The notes: generated by a model from the sequence alone, not told the origin. Numbered from the stretch's first letter, positions 51,495-64,000 are shown. The stretch is DNA of 64,000 bases from Asterias amurensis (GCF_032118995.1 NC_092663.1:3782001-3846000), one strand, 5' to 3'. Made by a program: numbers and translations.

Positions 51495-53389
51495 TGTTTG
51501 AATATAAAGTGTTATTAATTTAGCCTCAAACAAGAAGCTTTACTATCTTTTTAGTGCTTGGTAAAATGGGGTTCAGGATGGCAGGATCTTACTTTACTTG
51601 TCACTGGGGTAGATTGTCGGCATGGGGAAGATTCCATAAGTTGAAAAAGGGAAAAGGGAATGTTTCTAAAGTAAAAAGCATTATAAATGTGTTTGCTTTA
51701 AATAGGGATGTCTTCTTGTTGCTAAAAACGGAATTTCTTGACTGTGAAATTCTTGCTCTTGGAATATTTTCAAAAGCCAAAACCTTCACCTTCAAATTTA
51801 AAAATGTCCAGAATGCCCATTAGCTTATGATGAACATCTTTGCAAAAGTCTCAATGGTTTATTGCACAGACCTTTATCATCAATTAAAGTGCTGACAATA
51901 AACTTTCTAGTAAATAAGGATTTTTTTTATACATCTACACGCATTTGACTCGTCTAAAATTTCAATGTGTAATCGGTTTTACAGGACTTCATTTTTAAAC
52001 TTTTGAGTTTGAAGATTTCATTTAAAACTGTAACTGAGAATGTATACTACTTGATCACATATTTTCCCTGTGGCCAAGTTATGTATACAACACAAATCCA
52101 AAACAATCTCAAGTGCTAATCACAATTTTCGTAACCGTCTTCGTAGTAAATGTGTTTGCCAGGGAACAGTCTGTATCCCCCATAACAAATTCAGGGGGTA
52201 TCTGATGACAATTTGCTTTGTAATAAATATGAAAACTTCATTACATTTACTGCGTGAAGTGTTTGATTTCTTAAAACTTGTTCCACACACCAAATAAATG
52301 TTATTTATGAGACTTGGGATAGACAAAGACAAAGAATTATGATCTTCCATGATAGGATTGTAAGATTTTTCATTAAATTTGTGTCAATTTAATTTGTGTG
52401 TCTTCTTGAAAGACTTTTTAAACCATCATATTATGATAAATAACATCTGGGGATTATAATTCTTCAAAGTTAGTTGAAGGAGTTTTAGAGTAGAAACGAT
52501 TTTGACTTCTGTAGGCCTATCCATTTGTGTAACAGGCCTACACTGTACTTGTTTTATTGTTGTTGCATGGTCACAATCTGTGTTGTTTTGGTTTTATCAG
52601 TTGAAAGCACCAGTCTCATTTCCTAAGAAAAACAATTACATGTACATCGGCAATTTGAGCCAAACTGGCCATGGTTATTCTAAATACCGCCCTCCTACGA
52701 CCATTCGGGAAACCGTTCGTGGTTATCTGAAAGAGAAATTGAGTGTGTATTATTATAAGTAGGTTTGGCATGTGTTGTATTGTTTTGTTCCTAATTATTT
52801 TTTAAACATAATTTACCCTGACACAGTACCCTTCCCGATTTCTTTGAAAACAAAATAGAAAAGGAAAACTTTAGGCCAAGTAGACTACTTACTATCCCAA
52901 CGGTGAAAACAATATCCTTTATCCAGATGCAAAAATTAACAGCTATCAAACAATAATTATGTTACATGTGTTTTTTCCACACCGTGGTGTTTCTAAAGTT
53001 GTTAACGGACATGAGCAGCCCTTTTTTTTTTACACCACTCGGCCTTGATTAAGAATACTATTACAGGAACATTACAAAACACATGTAGTGTTTTTATCCC
53101 CCACTCTGATAGAACGCATACATGTTTTCCAGGAATGCTAAATACAGCGGCTACAGACGATTTCTAAATTGTCGGATTCACCACATGTTTGATGGAATAA
53201 GGAACCTGTGGAATGATCGTAAACGTGTTTAGATTGAAGATACGAAGATTTAACCGGAAAGCAGCAACATCTTGCAAGTTATTGTCAGTGGCGATTGATT
53301 ATAACTTTGACTGTATTTTGGTCATTTACTCACAAACAACATTTTTGTTCTTACACTAACACCAGATTATCTCATAAAAGATGGTGGTA
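51495..53389. other. PSMD11 3' UTR and downstream flank
   Basis: The first 400-800 bases are probably 3' UTR, with AATAAA at 51897 and 52293. The rest shows nothing recognised. Confidence 0.45.
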
Positions 53390-54490
53390 GTAATTACATA
53401 CAAACTAGCCTCTGACAAGGGGCTTGTAGCAGAACCGTGGCAATAAGTGCCCCACCCCACACCCCACCGCTAAGAAAATGGTGTGCCCCCCCCCCCCCCC
53501 CCACAAACACACACACCCCCACAACATGTCTGATGTGTGTTTTAAACTTCATGCATCTATTTTAAGAATAATATACGGTTTACGTCAATGTAGGCCTCCA
53601 TTTTTGCCACTTTGTTATGTACTTCCTAATGTGTTTTCTTGGCAATCTTATTCCAGTCTCGTCGCAGCTAATAGACCAGGAAACTGAATAAAAAATACAC
53701 ATGTATGTTCCTGAGATGAAAATTGTCTTTAATTCCCCCAATAGCCACATTTTAGACCCTTTCGCCGTCACATTTTCTAATTTACTATACATACAAACCA
53801 GCCGCTTTAAGGGGCTTGTTAAAGAAAGATGGTGCACCCGTGTGCCCCCCGCCCCCCCCCCCGCCCCCCTGTTGCCTGTGCGTTATAACAGGATGCGTTC
53901 ATTTTGAGAATTAGAATATTTGGCAGTGAGTCTCATATCGTTGGTACACATAGAAATTGAATTAACACACGTCACGTAGGCCTATAATGCAGCAGTATCG
54001 TCCGAGATGATTTTTTTTTTTAAGGAGCAAGGGTCAATGCTCAAAGTGTAATCAAATTTCATTATTAATTCCCCAATAGCTGCATTATAGATCCATCCCG
54101 GTCTGATTTTATCATTTTTTTTTACATACAAATTAAGCCGCTGAAACTGGTTTAAGAAAGATGGTGCAGCCTAGTGCCCCCCCCCCCCCCCCCCCTGTTG
54201 CCCGTGAGTTATAAACGAAAATCCGTTATAAACATGATGCATCTATTTTAAGAATATAAGAATTACGTAAATGTATATGGCTTCCATTTCTTTTGTACCA
54301 ATTTTTTTCTTATGCCAGTCTCATTGCTACACAATACGAGGAAATTGAATAAACACGCATTTTTAATGCAGGGCAGTATTCGCCTGAGATGAAAATTGTT
54401 TTTAAGGAGCAAGGGTCGATGCTCAATGTGAGATCAAATTTCATTATTAGTTCCCCAAAAGCCGCATGTTTATACACTCCCTTCGTGGTC
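53390..54490. repeat. Three diverged tandem copies of a 335-390-base unit with C-runs
   Basis: Each unit has TACATACAAAC/TTAAGCCGC, AGAAAGATGGTGCA, a C-run (53487, 53838, 54177), GATGCATCTATTTTAAGAAT or a variant, GAAATTGAATAAA-type words and GAGATGAAAATTGTCTTTAA. The copies are clearly related but old. Confidence 0.8.
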
Positions 54491-54728
54491 AGATGTGTGT
54501 TTAGCCTGGCCGTGCATTTGATCTCCGGGCCCCATGAAAAATATCATGACTCACTCTCTCACACCATCTATTCTACATCTGTAGTTCAGAGGAGTTTTTA
54601 TATCCTGTGGGCCCATAGCAATTCAGCATACATTAATAAATCTAGCGCCATTAACCCACATTTGCTTTCCTCGGCTCCTCCTATATGGCTTGAAACTCTA
54701 CTCAAATAGTCATAATGGCGATTCTCCT

Positions 54729-55130
54729 TTAAAGGCGCTCTGGACACGTTTGGTAATATTGGTCAAAGACCAGGCAGTATTCTCACTTTGTGTATCTCAA
54801 CATTATGCATTAAAACAAACCTGTGAAAATTTGGACTCAATCGTTAGTCGAAGTTGCGAGAGATGGAAGAAAAAATACCCTTGTCGCACAAGATGTGTGC
54901 TTTCAGATGCATTGAATTCGAGACATCAGCTGAGGTCTCTTATTATTCAATTCAAAGTATTTTAGTGAGAAATTACTTCTTTCTCAAAAACTACGTTACT
55001 TCAAAGGGAGCCGTTTCTCACAATGTTTTATATATACTATCAACAGCTCTCCGTTGCTCATCACCAAGTAACTTGTTATGATAACAATTATTTTGAGTAA
55101 TTTCCAATTTAGTGTCCGTGTGTCTTTAAG
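54729..55130 (-). mobile_element. TTAA hairpin element, subfamily A-like
   Basis: TTTAAAGGCGCTCTGGACAC to AGTGTCCGTGTGTCTTTAA. Centre GAGACATCAGCTGAGGTCTC (54921-54940). Confidence 0.8.
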
Positions 55131-55667
55131 TTGAGTCTTTGGTTTCATTAATATCATTAAATTGGTGAAATCGCTGTGTTGGAAAACGCTGCGATGGAAT
55201 TTGGTGTCACTAATTTGGTGTGATACCTCGAGTGTTTTTCCTCCTAGTTTTCCTTCATTTTTATTTAATTTTATGTTTTATTTTTGTTAAATCCAATTTG
55301 AGCTGTAAGTGGATGATATTCGTATTTAGATTGCGTCAGAGATTACGAATTTAAATAATAATATTGGTTTAAATGTTGGCTATGCAATTTGCTGTGGAAA
55401 TCTATATCTGTTATTGTAACGGATGCCGCAAATTATAGATTGCTAAAACCCCAATCTTACTTCATAATATAAGACCAAATTAAAATGTCAATGAAATAAG
55501 ATGCTAATTAGTTTCACTAAAGTCGAAAACAATTCTTATATTTCATCGAAAAGGCCTACCTGTCGTCACAAAGTTCCCAGTAAGTATGAAGTATGTTTTG
55601 ATGTTCGGTAAAAACAGTTCGTGGAATGTAATTTGCATTTGTTTTAAATGTTTTCCTTCCTTCTCGA

Positions 55668-55702
55668 CCAGAGTAAAATTCTGCAGAGTAAAATTCTGCA
55701 GC
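55668..55702. repeat. 15-base direct duplication
   Basis: AGAGTAAAATTCTGC occurs twice in tandem. Confidence 0.8.
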
Positions 55703-55710
55703 GAGTGACC

Positions 55711-55830
55711 TGTACGGTTGCAACAAGATTTTCACATAGGTTAAGAGTGATTGGTTGCAAAAAGATGTTCCCCCATAGGTTAAGAGTGATAGGTTGCAAC
55801 AAGATTTTCCCATAGGTTAAGAGTGATTGT
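55711..55830. repeat. Minisatellite, three copies of about 38 bases
   Basis: GGTTGCAACAAGATTTTC then CATAGGTTAAGAGTGATT, three times with small changes. Confidence 0.9.
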
Positions 55831-55846
55831 TTTTTTTCTTTTGAGT

Positions 55847-55935
55847 GGAGCTCTAAGACTCCGTTTGTTCATCTCCAGTGAAAACAAAGTACAAACATAT
55901 TCAATGGAACATTAACACATATACTGTTAGATCAA
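55847..55935. repeat. Dispersed repeat, copy 2
   Basis: CTTTTGAGTGGAGCTCTAAG and CAAAGTACAAACATATTCAA match 10057-10200. Confidence 0.65.
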
Positions 55936-56268
55936 TACATTTACACTTTCATCGTGTTATTTACTAGAATCGCCAGGGTCGTTTAAGCCCATTTGTTAAT
56001 TAATTATTTGCGTAATAAGTGTTAATAATTTCGTTTCATCGGCCATTTACAATTATACTACCTATTCTTGATTTGGGCAGAGTTTTTTCCTGCCCCCATC
56101 GAACATAGAGCTAGGACGATAAAATCAAAAAACTAACCCCCGTTGATTGACACCCCCTCTATGACACGTGGTATAGTCCATCTTAGGGTATCATGGCAAC
56201 GGACCAGCCTTAAGATATGGTTAAGACAATGAAAATATTAAAATGTCAGCATGCGCTGACAGCGGCCC

Positions 56269-56641
56269 TTTAAAGGGAAGGTACACGTTTGGTAATTGTC
56301 AAAGACCAGTGTTCTCACTTGTGATCTCAACATATGCATAAAATAACAAACCTGTGAAAATTTGAGCTCAAATGGTCATCAGAGTTGGGAGAAAATGATG
56401 AAAGAAAAACGCCCTTGTTGGACGAATCTGTGTGCTTTCAGAAAGGAATAAAAGTCTTCTAGCTAGAAGTCTTTTATTATTAAAGTGAGAAATTACCTCT
56501 TTCTCAAAAACTACGTTACTTCAGAGGGAGTCGTTTCCCACAATGTTTTATACTACCAACAGCTCTCCAATAATCGTTACCAAGTCAGTTTTTAAGTTAA
56601 TTTGTTTTGAGTAATTACCAAACATGTACCTTCCCTTTAAG
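56269..56641 (-). mobile_element. TTAA hairpin element, subfamily B, looks whole
   Basis: TTTAAAGGGAAGGTACACGT to CATGTACCTTCCCTTTAA. Centre AAAGTCTTCTAGCTAGAAGTCTTTT (56451-56476). Confidence 0.88.
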
Positions 56642-57386
56642 TCCACATTAACTTCATATGGAAAAACACGTTCATAAAATTTATTTCTAAGGACGAGACA
56701 ACTTAAACAGACCTTGAACATTAGACAAATAACTACATTTTTTATTTCGAACTTTCACAGTAAAACAATAAACTAACTCCCAGTTGATAACAACCATAGT
56801 TATACCAAAAAGGTTATATGTTTACATTGTGTACCTCAGGCGGTCTGATGACAATCGGGTGTTTGTGACCTACAAAATGTGTGTAAAAGCGGAAATGTGT
56901 GGTTGACATAATGTCCGTTGTTTTAGTTAGAATCTGATAAGGAAAAGGGAAGGTTTTTGCATGGTCATTGAACTTGCATAGGTCATGGCTGGATCAATGA
57001 ACTACACAAGAAGCTTCTGTTAACGCTTGTCTCAGTTTCGTATAATTTAACTTAAAGGTATCATACAGGATTGGGCAGAAATATTTGGACTTAATCTGTT
57101 GTGTGAGTCCGGGGGAAAATAGTGGAAAACATGCACAATATTATTTTCGGCACAGTCATGTAAACATTTCCCCCTAAATTTTAGTTGAAACTACCTTTCA
57201 TTACATGTTGCGTTTGTTAGTTGGGATGTTGGGATGTTTGTACGTTGTTGTTTGTTTATTTATATCTGTTTGCTGTAATTGTTTAGACATAGGCCCTATA
57301 TATTATCTTGTAAAATAATTATTTGTCTAGTCTAGTCTTGTCTAGTTTCGATTTACTTAATTCATGGGGTATTTCTACCCCCATGC

Positions 57387-57780
57387 TTAAAGGCAGTGGA
57401 CACTATTGGTAATTACTCAAAATAATTGTCGTCATAAAACCTTTCTTGATTACGAGTAATGGTGAGAGGTTGATGGTATAAAACATTGTGAGAAACAGCT
57501 CCCTCTGAAGTGAAGTGACATAGTTTTCAAGAAAGAAGTAATTTTCCACAAATTTGATTTCGAGACCTCGAGTTTATAATTTGAGGTCTCAAAATCGAGC
57601 ATCAGAAAGCACACAACTTCGTGTGACAACGGTGTTTTTTTTTCTTCATTACTATCTCGCAAATTCCACGACCGATTGAGCTCAAATTTTCACAGATTTG
57701 TTATTTTATGCATATTTTGAGATACACCAACTGTGAAGACTAGTCTTTGACAATTACCAATAGTGTACACTGTCTTTAAT
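57387..57780 (+). mobile_element. TTAA hairpin element, subfamily A
   Basis: TTAAAGGCAGTGGACACTAT to AATAGTGTACACTGTCTTTAA. GAGACCTCGAG/TTTGAGGTCTC centre. Confidence 0.85.
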
Positions 57781-58487
57781 TAGCCTTCATATGCATACTC
57801 CTCTATAAGGCTTAGTTTTTTATTAATCTTTTTTGCTTTTCTTTAATCTTCAATTTTAAGGTTTTTGTTTTTGTTATCAACAAAGTAAAAATATGATTAT
57901 TTTATTATTATATTTCTCTCTAAGATGAATTACATTACACACTAAAATGAAACGAGGAAACACAAGAAAGAGAAAACATAAACGACAGCATAGGCCTACA
58001 CATATATACAAGTTGAGAAAAACTAAACCGAGGAAGAAAGAGATATAACCCAAATGAATATATAAAGGTTAAATGTCACGAGCACTTCATTATTAAACTG
58101 AACGCATGGCATGCTGGGAGTGACGTCATTGGAGCGGGGCGATGAAGACGTCTGGTAGTCTTAATTTAACCATAGAGTAAGATTTAACCCGTTTCGCACG
58201 CACGAAGCCTTGGGGGTAACGGGGCATTATTTTTTAATATATCCCCCACAACCCATACTTGAACATTCATAAATTGTACATGAGAGCAGCTATAGCGAGG
58301 TGAATACTGCTAAATTTAGCACAGGAAACTCTGGTGTAAGTCTGCTTGCTTTAATTAAGTTAAACTCATTAGATGTATATTTAATTCCATTCATCACCAT
58401 GTAGCCAGCGTCAAGCCATTCACAGAAGTTATTGATTTGCTCGAATAAGACCTAATGATTATCTGGATAATGACACCAGCAATTTAT

Positions 58488-58775
58488 AGATACTGGACAC
58501 TATTGGTAATTGTCAAAGACCAGTCTTCTCACTTGGCGTATCTCAACATATGCACAAAATAACAAACCTGTGAACATTTAAACTCAATTGGTCGTCGAAG
58601 TTGCGAAATAATAATAATGGAAGCAAAAACACCCGTGTCACACGAAGTTGTGTGCTTTCAGATGCTTGATGTTTGGAACCTCGAAATTTAATTCTGAGGT
58701 CTCGTATAAAATTCAAATATTTTTGTGGAAAATATTTTCTTTCTCAAAAACTACGTTACTTCAGAGGAAAACCAA
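58488..58775 (-). mobile_element. TTAA hairpin element, one end lost
   Basis: ACTGGACACTATTGGTAATT, AAGACCAGTCTTCTCACTTG, GTGCTTTCAGATGCTTGAT, up to CTACGTTACTTCAGAGG, then unrelated sequence. Confidence 0.8.
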
Positions 58776-59224
58776 TATTTACCCAATGAAGCTGTCTAGT
58801 TCGAATATAAGAATGAGGTATTTTACCGACAGGCTCTCTGTTAATAATGGTCAAATCTAGTCGTTCCGCGAATGAAGGTTAGTGCAATTAGATCCATCTT
58901 TGTCCGATGACCAAAAGTTATTACGAACACTCTAAATTTGAGGAATTTAAAAGTAAATCTAAAAAATTGTAATGGGGACAATCCGTTTTTAGATTTATTT
59001 AGACATGAATTTTAAATTCCTATATTTTTTAAATTCCTCCAATTTAAAGAAAATGAAAGGACTTGGGGACAGTCTAGTTAGACCCCTGCATATGACGTCA
59101 AATGCCCCCAAACAGTACCCCCCCCCCCCAAACTGATGTCAATGAAGAGTTCTCATTAGCTGAGACGCGTGTATACTTCAATATATATACATCAAGGATG
59201 GGGGCCCGCAATGTAAGCACTCTG

Positions 59225-59430
59225 CTTACTGATTTATAAGTGTACTGGTATTTGTTTCGCTCCTGTCTTGTACATAGTTAATTCCTAGTTATTAATTTAT
59301 TATTTGCTTTAAGATTATACTGTTTTTGTATATTTTAATGCGCTTTAGATTTGTATGTACTGTTTAATTCTCACAATTGTTTTTTTTTTCAACAAGAGTA
59401 TGGAATAAGCATTTTATTGAATTGAATTTG
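59225..59430 (+). mobile_element. Retroposon 3' tail (TTGAAT repeats)
   Basis: AT-rich UTR-like sequence ending TTTATTGAATTGAATTTGAT, as at 18880-19047. Confidence 0.5.
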
Positions 59431-60119
59431 ATTCGTTATATTCTGGAATATTTAGTATCAACACATTCAAATTTAAACAGGTGGTCCAAATGCCAAAATC
59501 GTTTCAATGTACGTTAAAAGAAAAGAAAAAAATGTATTTAAAGATATAGGCATACAAAGTTACAAGTAAAACAAAAATTTACAACAAACCAAAGCCAAGT
59601 GGTAACAGCATTGATAAAACCACCTGAAATACTGAGAAGTGTTTTACAATTTTCCGTTTTTGTCTAGTTACAAAAGTCTCTGACAAAACACATCAACAAC
59701 CCCAAGTCAGGGCTATAATAAGAAAATAACCAGCCAATTAATCAAGGTTTGATACTATTTTTTTCTCAGGAAGCCAAAAATATAAAGCGAATAAGGCTTT
59801 ATGTCTTTTTTTTTGCACTATTGGTTTTCCTTAAAAAAAGTGTTCAGATTACATAAATTGCACTATTTTTTTCAGGAAATGAGAATTTGTTTTTTTGACC
59901 ATGGATTTTTTTTTATAGACAAATACAATTGTGTAAGATACTTGGATTATAGCAAACAACATGTACATGCTTCTAAGATGCGGCAGTGCAGTGTACATGT
60001 ATCCGCGGGCAACAGCGTAGTATCTGTTGGGATTTGTCTTCAAGACGGCATGCCCAGTCTTAAATATGGAGACTTGTCCCTCTGCTGCTTCTTAAAATGT
60101 TCCCCAATCTTTCCTTGAT

Positions 60120-61000
60120 GAAAATACTGCCCGCTGGGTGTGGTTTATTTTAAGGGTAAAAAGCTGCGCGTGTCTGCAATATGGCGGCGGCTTGTGACCA
60201 AATTTGGGGAGGAGCATTGTGTAGCTGTACGTCTACTTTATCTACGCAGCTATCTTAGAATATAGGGACGTCCAAATTGCCGATTCACACCGTGGCACAC
60301 CGTCTTCAGAGACGAAGAACGGTTACATTTGGGAATGATTCTTATATTTAGTACCCGATGTACGTATTAAAATACAGGCTCTTTCAGATCAGTCGTATTC
60401 TTTCGTCATAGTCGGTTCCCTTTACTGGTTCTAAAGTCGCGAGTCTGCCCGTTGGTGTGCTCAGGACACCGATCCTTGGGGTGTTCATACGCATAAGTAT
60501 GTATTTGGAGGTAGATTTGAGCGTTACGTCGTGGATTCTCTCAATCTACGACATAGTGGCTTATTTAAACAACGCTTATCTGTCCATTGGGGGAGCTTGG
60601 ACACAAGTCCTTGGTGTATGATGGGTTGGGTTGCGCGTTCGAGGGGCGTCGATCGTGGGTTGCAAAGTTGTGGGAGGGGTTAATTCATGACGTAGTCGAG
60701 TCCCTTGGTCAGTACTTAAAGTTTCAACCATCTTGATGGACTCTGTAATGACTCTTAACGTGTAGGTTGATTGTGAGGGTGGATATGTTTTAACCGGTTT
60801 TCTGACGTAACAAAGTCACGTTGATTTCACCTGTGGTGCAGCCGTGTACTTTTTGGTACCGTTGGGGTGTTGAACTTGGCGGAAAGAGAGCAAGTTTGCG
60901 TAATTTCATTAAGTTTGACGAAGCTATGGGAATGAAGTGTGGTTTGTTTGCAACAGGTAAACAAAACCTAAGTAAATGAAAACAGATCTTGTTGTGATCT
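60120..61000. other. CpG-richer segment without open frames
   Basis: Noticeably more CG dinucleotides than the surroundings (for example CTACGCAGC, GGGACGTCC, GACGAAGAACGG, CGTTACGTCGTGG). No long frame on the plus strand and no family similarity. A donor-like CAACAG|GTAAAC is at 60957. It could be a noncoding first exon with promoter, or part of a retroposed transcript. Confidence 0.35.
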
Positions 61001-61132
61001 GTCTTTTGCTCTAGATTTAAGTTCATATTTATGTTTACCTTCACAGAATAGGTGTCATGCGCCTGGACACGATGTTTGACCGGACAAAACAGATCGTCGT
61101 TAAACATTTAGAGGCATTGATACTTTTTAATG

Positions 61133-61159
61133 AAAAAAAAAAAAAAAAAAAAAAAAAAA
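61133..61159. repeat. A27 run
   Basis: 27 uninterrupted A residues, in the position of a poly-A tail to the segment before it. It may be a retroposition scar. Confidence 0.9.
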
Positions 61160-62215
61160 CAGTTTTGGCAGCATAACATAGAAGTAAAGAAATATACCCA
61201 TGGACTATGGTTAAAACAAAGGAATCCAACAACGATAGACGTTCTATAGGTCCTTAGCACCAAACCACATAACCCAGGACAGATGTCTACCCCTGCCTTT
61301 TTGGTGTTATACGCTGCCAAGTCCTTGACAAAATAAATTCATGGAACACAAACCACAACTTACCACTGACTGAAGGTATATGGTATCAGGTACCGGACAA
61401 CCGTTTCCTATATCCTATGACAAATTCCTACATCCACAGAACAACAAAGGAGTGCTAGAAAATTCAAGATAAGAAGTTAACTGTCACTTGATTTAAAGGT
61501 ATAGGGACTGTTTTTTTGTCAATGTAATGCTGTTATATAAAAAAATAGGCAAAATTTTAAAGATTGGACAAATATAGAAAAAGTCAAGCGCGAAAGTCTG
61601 AGCTGAATTCATCGTCTACTTGCTGAAAAAGAGCATAAACCTTTGTTTTTCACAAGAGCGTCGATTTTCATGTAGAGTACTCAATATAGACCCAAGACAT
61701 TTCTTTAGCGCTTAAATGTAGGAGCCACTACGCAAAGCACAAACAAAGCTATGAAATGAAATATAGAAAGCAAATTGTTACAAAAATGAAGAACCAAATA
61801 ACTGAGTCCAGAAATCAATTGCAAATTTGAAGAGAGTCAGTTTGGCTTCAATAGACACATATTTTAGCGAGGCGACAGAGGATGGGTCTACCAACCCTTC
61901 AGAAATTATTAGATGTTTTGGGTTGAACAATCTAAACCTTACTTCTAAGTTCTAAGATGGGAATTCTTTCTCAAAATAGTAAGTTTACCCCATCAACAGC
62001 TGCAGTGCTTTTAAACCACTCAATAAATTTGTATAGGTCTTTAATTTCTGGAATATTTACCATGATGACCCTTTCCTTTAACTACAACACAGCAAGTGTC
62101 AAGGACAATACCAATGGTTTATTCTATACCTGTGTAGTAAGGAAAGAGCAAGGACAGCCTGGGTGATCTATTGCAATCTTCTTCAAGCGACTGGCACCTA
62201 CACCTGTCTCCCGTC
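61160..62215. other. Intergenic, nothing recognised
   Basis: No coding or shared-repeat signal seen. Confidence 0.35.
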
Positions 62216-62565
62216 TTAAAGGCAAGGGACACTACTCAAATAATGTTGGGCATTAAAAACAACTTGGTAAAGAGCAATGGAGAGGTGTTAATTATAAAAC
62301 ATTGCTAGAAATGGCTCCCTCTGTAGTTACGTTGTTTTTGAGAAAAGGGTAATTTATTACAAAAAAATGAAAGACTTCAGGCCCGAAGCCTTCTTTAGGC
62401 ATCTGAGAACAAACCAATGTGCAAAAAGGGTGTTTTTCGTTATTATCTTGCAACCATGACGACCATTGAGTCAAAATGTCCACAGTTTGTTATTATTGTT
62501 TTGGGATACATCAAGTTTGGATACTGGTCTTTGACAATTGCCAAAGGTGTCCAGTGCCTTTAAGG
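62216..62565 (+). mobile_element. TTAA hairpin element with a different centre
   Basis: TTAAAGGCAAGGGACACTAC to AAGGTGTCCAGTGCCTTTAA. Centre AAGACTTCAGGCCCGAAGCC (62371-62395), like the copy at 50195. Confidence 0.8.
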
Positions 62566-63596
62566 ACGTCGCATCACGCTCTATACCCAAGTAGTTGATA
62601 ATGTCCTTGATGTTGTCAAACCATCGTGTCTTAACCTTCCCCATGATCTTCAATTATCTCCATGTGTCTTATGAAAAACTCCATTCGTATATAAAAAAAT
62701 ATTTAAAAAACACAGTGACAACATTGCTATTTGGTTTGTCTCCAGTTTCTCGTGTTATGGTGTGACCTTTGATTCAAAGTCAGTGCTAGGTCAAGGCGAG
62801 ATAAGGGCGATGTTCAAGGGAAAAGATAAACGTAAATGAGATGTCAATACATTTGTTTCTATATTTTTGTTGTTGATTATATTTTCTACCAATTAAGGTG
62901 ATGTACTTTGAAATGAGATGTACGAGTTAAGCGTTTGGTAAGTTAAAATGTATCTAATGTGTCGTATGTTTCCAAATACGATGATGTGAGAAAGTAATTT
63001 AAGATCATCCCGGAAAAAAATGTCAAAATAAAACTGACATTTTTATAATAAACTATGAACAAAAATCAACGTTAGGAAGATGACTTTCATTTTTGTGTAT
63101 AAATTAACACTATTTATTGACAGTAATCACAAAGGCAAGCTCGTAACCATAGAGATGTTCAATTTTCAATCTCCAACGTGGTGCTTAACTCGCGGCTAAT
63201 TCATGTAATTAATCATAGCCTTGCCGGCTCAGCATTTTGGTTTTAGCCGCATGCATAATAATCTCCTCATAAAAATCCTACAGAAAGGGAAAAGTAAATG
63301 TCGAGAGACCATCAATCCATTACAGGGATGGAAGAGCACACAAATAGCTGCAGTCTGGCAGATACTTATGCATTCGTCTACAAGGACCCGAAAGAGCACC
63401 GTCCATCAAGAGCGTAAAATGCAGGAGCAGTGGAATTTCATATAGCTCAGACTGTTACCATACGGCTGTTTTATGTATGTGTATAAAGACAGGTGTAATT
63501 TACGTCGAAATTCTCAGCGAGGAAGGCCCAACGTCTATACAAGAATATGTAACAAATTGATTGAAACTATATATATTTTGTTTCACCCATTACACT
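62566..63596. other. Intergenic, nothing recognised
   Basis: Unique AT-rich sequence. GTAACCATAGAGATG (63146) is a weak RFX-like half site. No coding signal. Confidence 0.35.
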
Positions 63597-63752
63597 GATG
63601 TATGTAAGCACTGTATACTCAGTACTTTCCCGAGCTCTGATCACATGCATTTTAGTAGGCGGGATTCGAACCCACGACCCACCCGATTTGCTTGTGTTTT
63701 GTTCACAGAGCTCGAGAAAGTACTGAGTATACATGTGCTTACTTATACACTC
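63597..63752. mobile_element. Inverted repeat flanking a tRNA-like box B
   Basis: ATGTAAGCACTGTATACTCA then GTACTTTCCCGAGCTCTG on the left; the inverse, CAGAGCTCGAGAAAGTACTG then TATACATGTGCTTAC, on the right. Between them the minus strand reads GGGTTCGAATCCCGC, a box B. Confidence 0.75.
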
Positions 63753-64000
63753 TAAAAACTAAAGAGTTGAATCCAACACTTGCATGGGTTAGGTGAGTGA
63801 CTACGCTTTGATAGTGTTGAATCCAGCATTTTAAACAATTCAGCAGCATTCTTTTGAGAAACGTTGAAATAACACTTAAATTGTTGAATGAACCCTTTTT
63901 GTGTTGGATCAAAAATTTAAAAAGCTTTATTTAACAAACAAAACGCTGGATCCAACACTTTCAAAGAGTAGTCACTCACCGAACTCATGCAAGTGTTGGA
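63753..64000. mobile_element. Hairpin element running off the right edge
   Basis: GAGTTGAATCCAACACTTGC then GTGAGTGACTACG on the left; its inverse GTAGTCACTCACCGAACTCA then TGCAAGTGTTGGA at the window end. Confidence 0.75.

Noticed and set aside
53487-54197. Evenly spaced C-runs taken at first for a regulatory array
   Set aside because: They are explained by the three tandem units that each carry one.
58121-58128. Perfect CRE TGACGTCA, another at 59093
   Set aside because: No nearby gene start. Single 8-base words are expected by chance in 64 kb.
59801-60118. 105-codon plus-strand open frame
   Set aside because: Low-complexity Phe/Leu-rich start from T-runs. No domain and no support.

Overview
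The window is animal nuclear DNA: AT-rich, with many introns carrying GT-AG borders, intronless GPCR genes and a very high density of short hairpin-type DNA transposons, tRNA-derived SINEs and LINE tails. Gene content (a PSMD11 orthologue, an MMTAG2/C1orf35 orthologue, an EMI-EGF-VWD secreted protein and a lineage-specific GPCR pair) suits a marine deuterostome. From the general look of the repeats I favour an echinoderm, perhaps a sea star, but this is inference.

Layout. 1-18 kb, minus strand: the 5' part of a large secreted multidomain gene (signal peptide, EMI-like module, four EGF exons, VWD-C8-TIL, then a second VWD). It starts at 17980 and runs off the left edge. 18-22.5 kb: intergenic, repeats only. 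22.56-23.55 and 29.84-30.90 kb, plus strand: two intronless rhodopsin-class GPCR paralogues sharing unusual micro-switch motifs. 31-37 kb: repeats plus some unassigned sequence. 37.37-42.24 kb, minus strand: MMTAG2 orthologue in six coding exons. 42.62-51.49 kb, plus strand: PSMD11 (proteasome lid subunit Rpn6) in eleven coding exons. It is head to head with MMTAG2 across 385 bp and has a TISU-like start. 51.5-64 kb: no gene recognised; tandem repeats, hairpin elements, and a CpG-richer ORF-free segment followed by an A27 run.

The most striking non-genic feature is a set of about 18 short TTAA-ended elements. Their flanking arms are conserved, but the palindrome at their centre differs between subfamilies. 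One copy is interrupted by another subfamily at a TTAA. A second notable region lies in an intron of the VWD gene (12.8-13.8 kb): four copies of a hairpin resembling the histone mRNA 3' stem-loop sit beside an array of POU/octamer-like palindromes.

Exon borders were placed by hand from splice consensus, reading phase and family similarity. Repeat borders are approximate to a few bases. No database search was possible.
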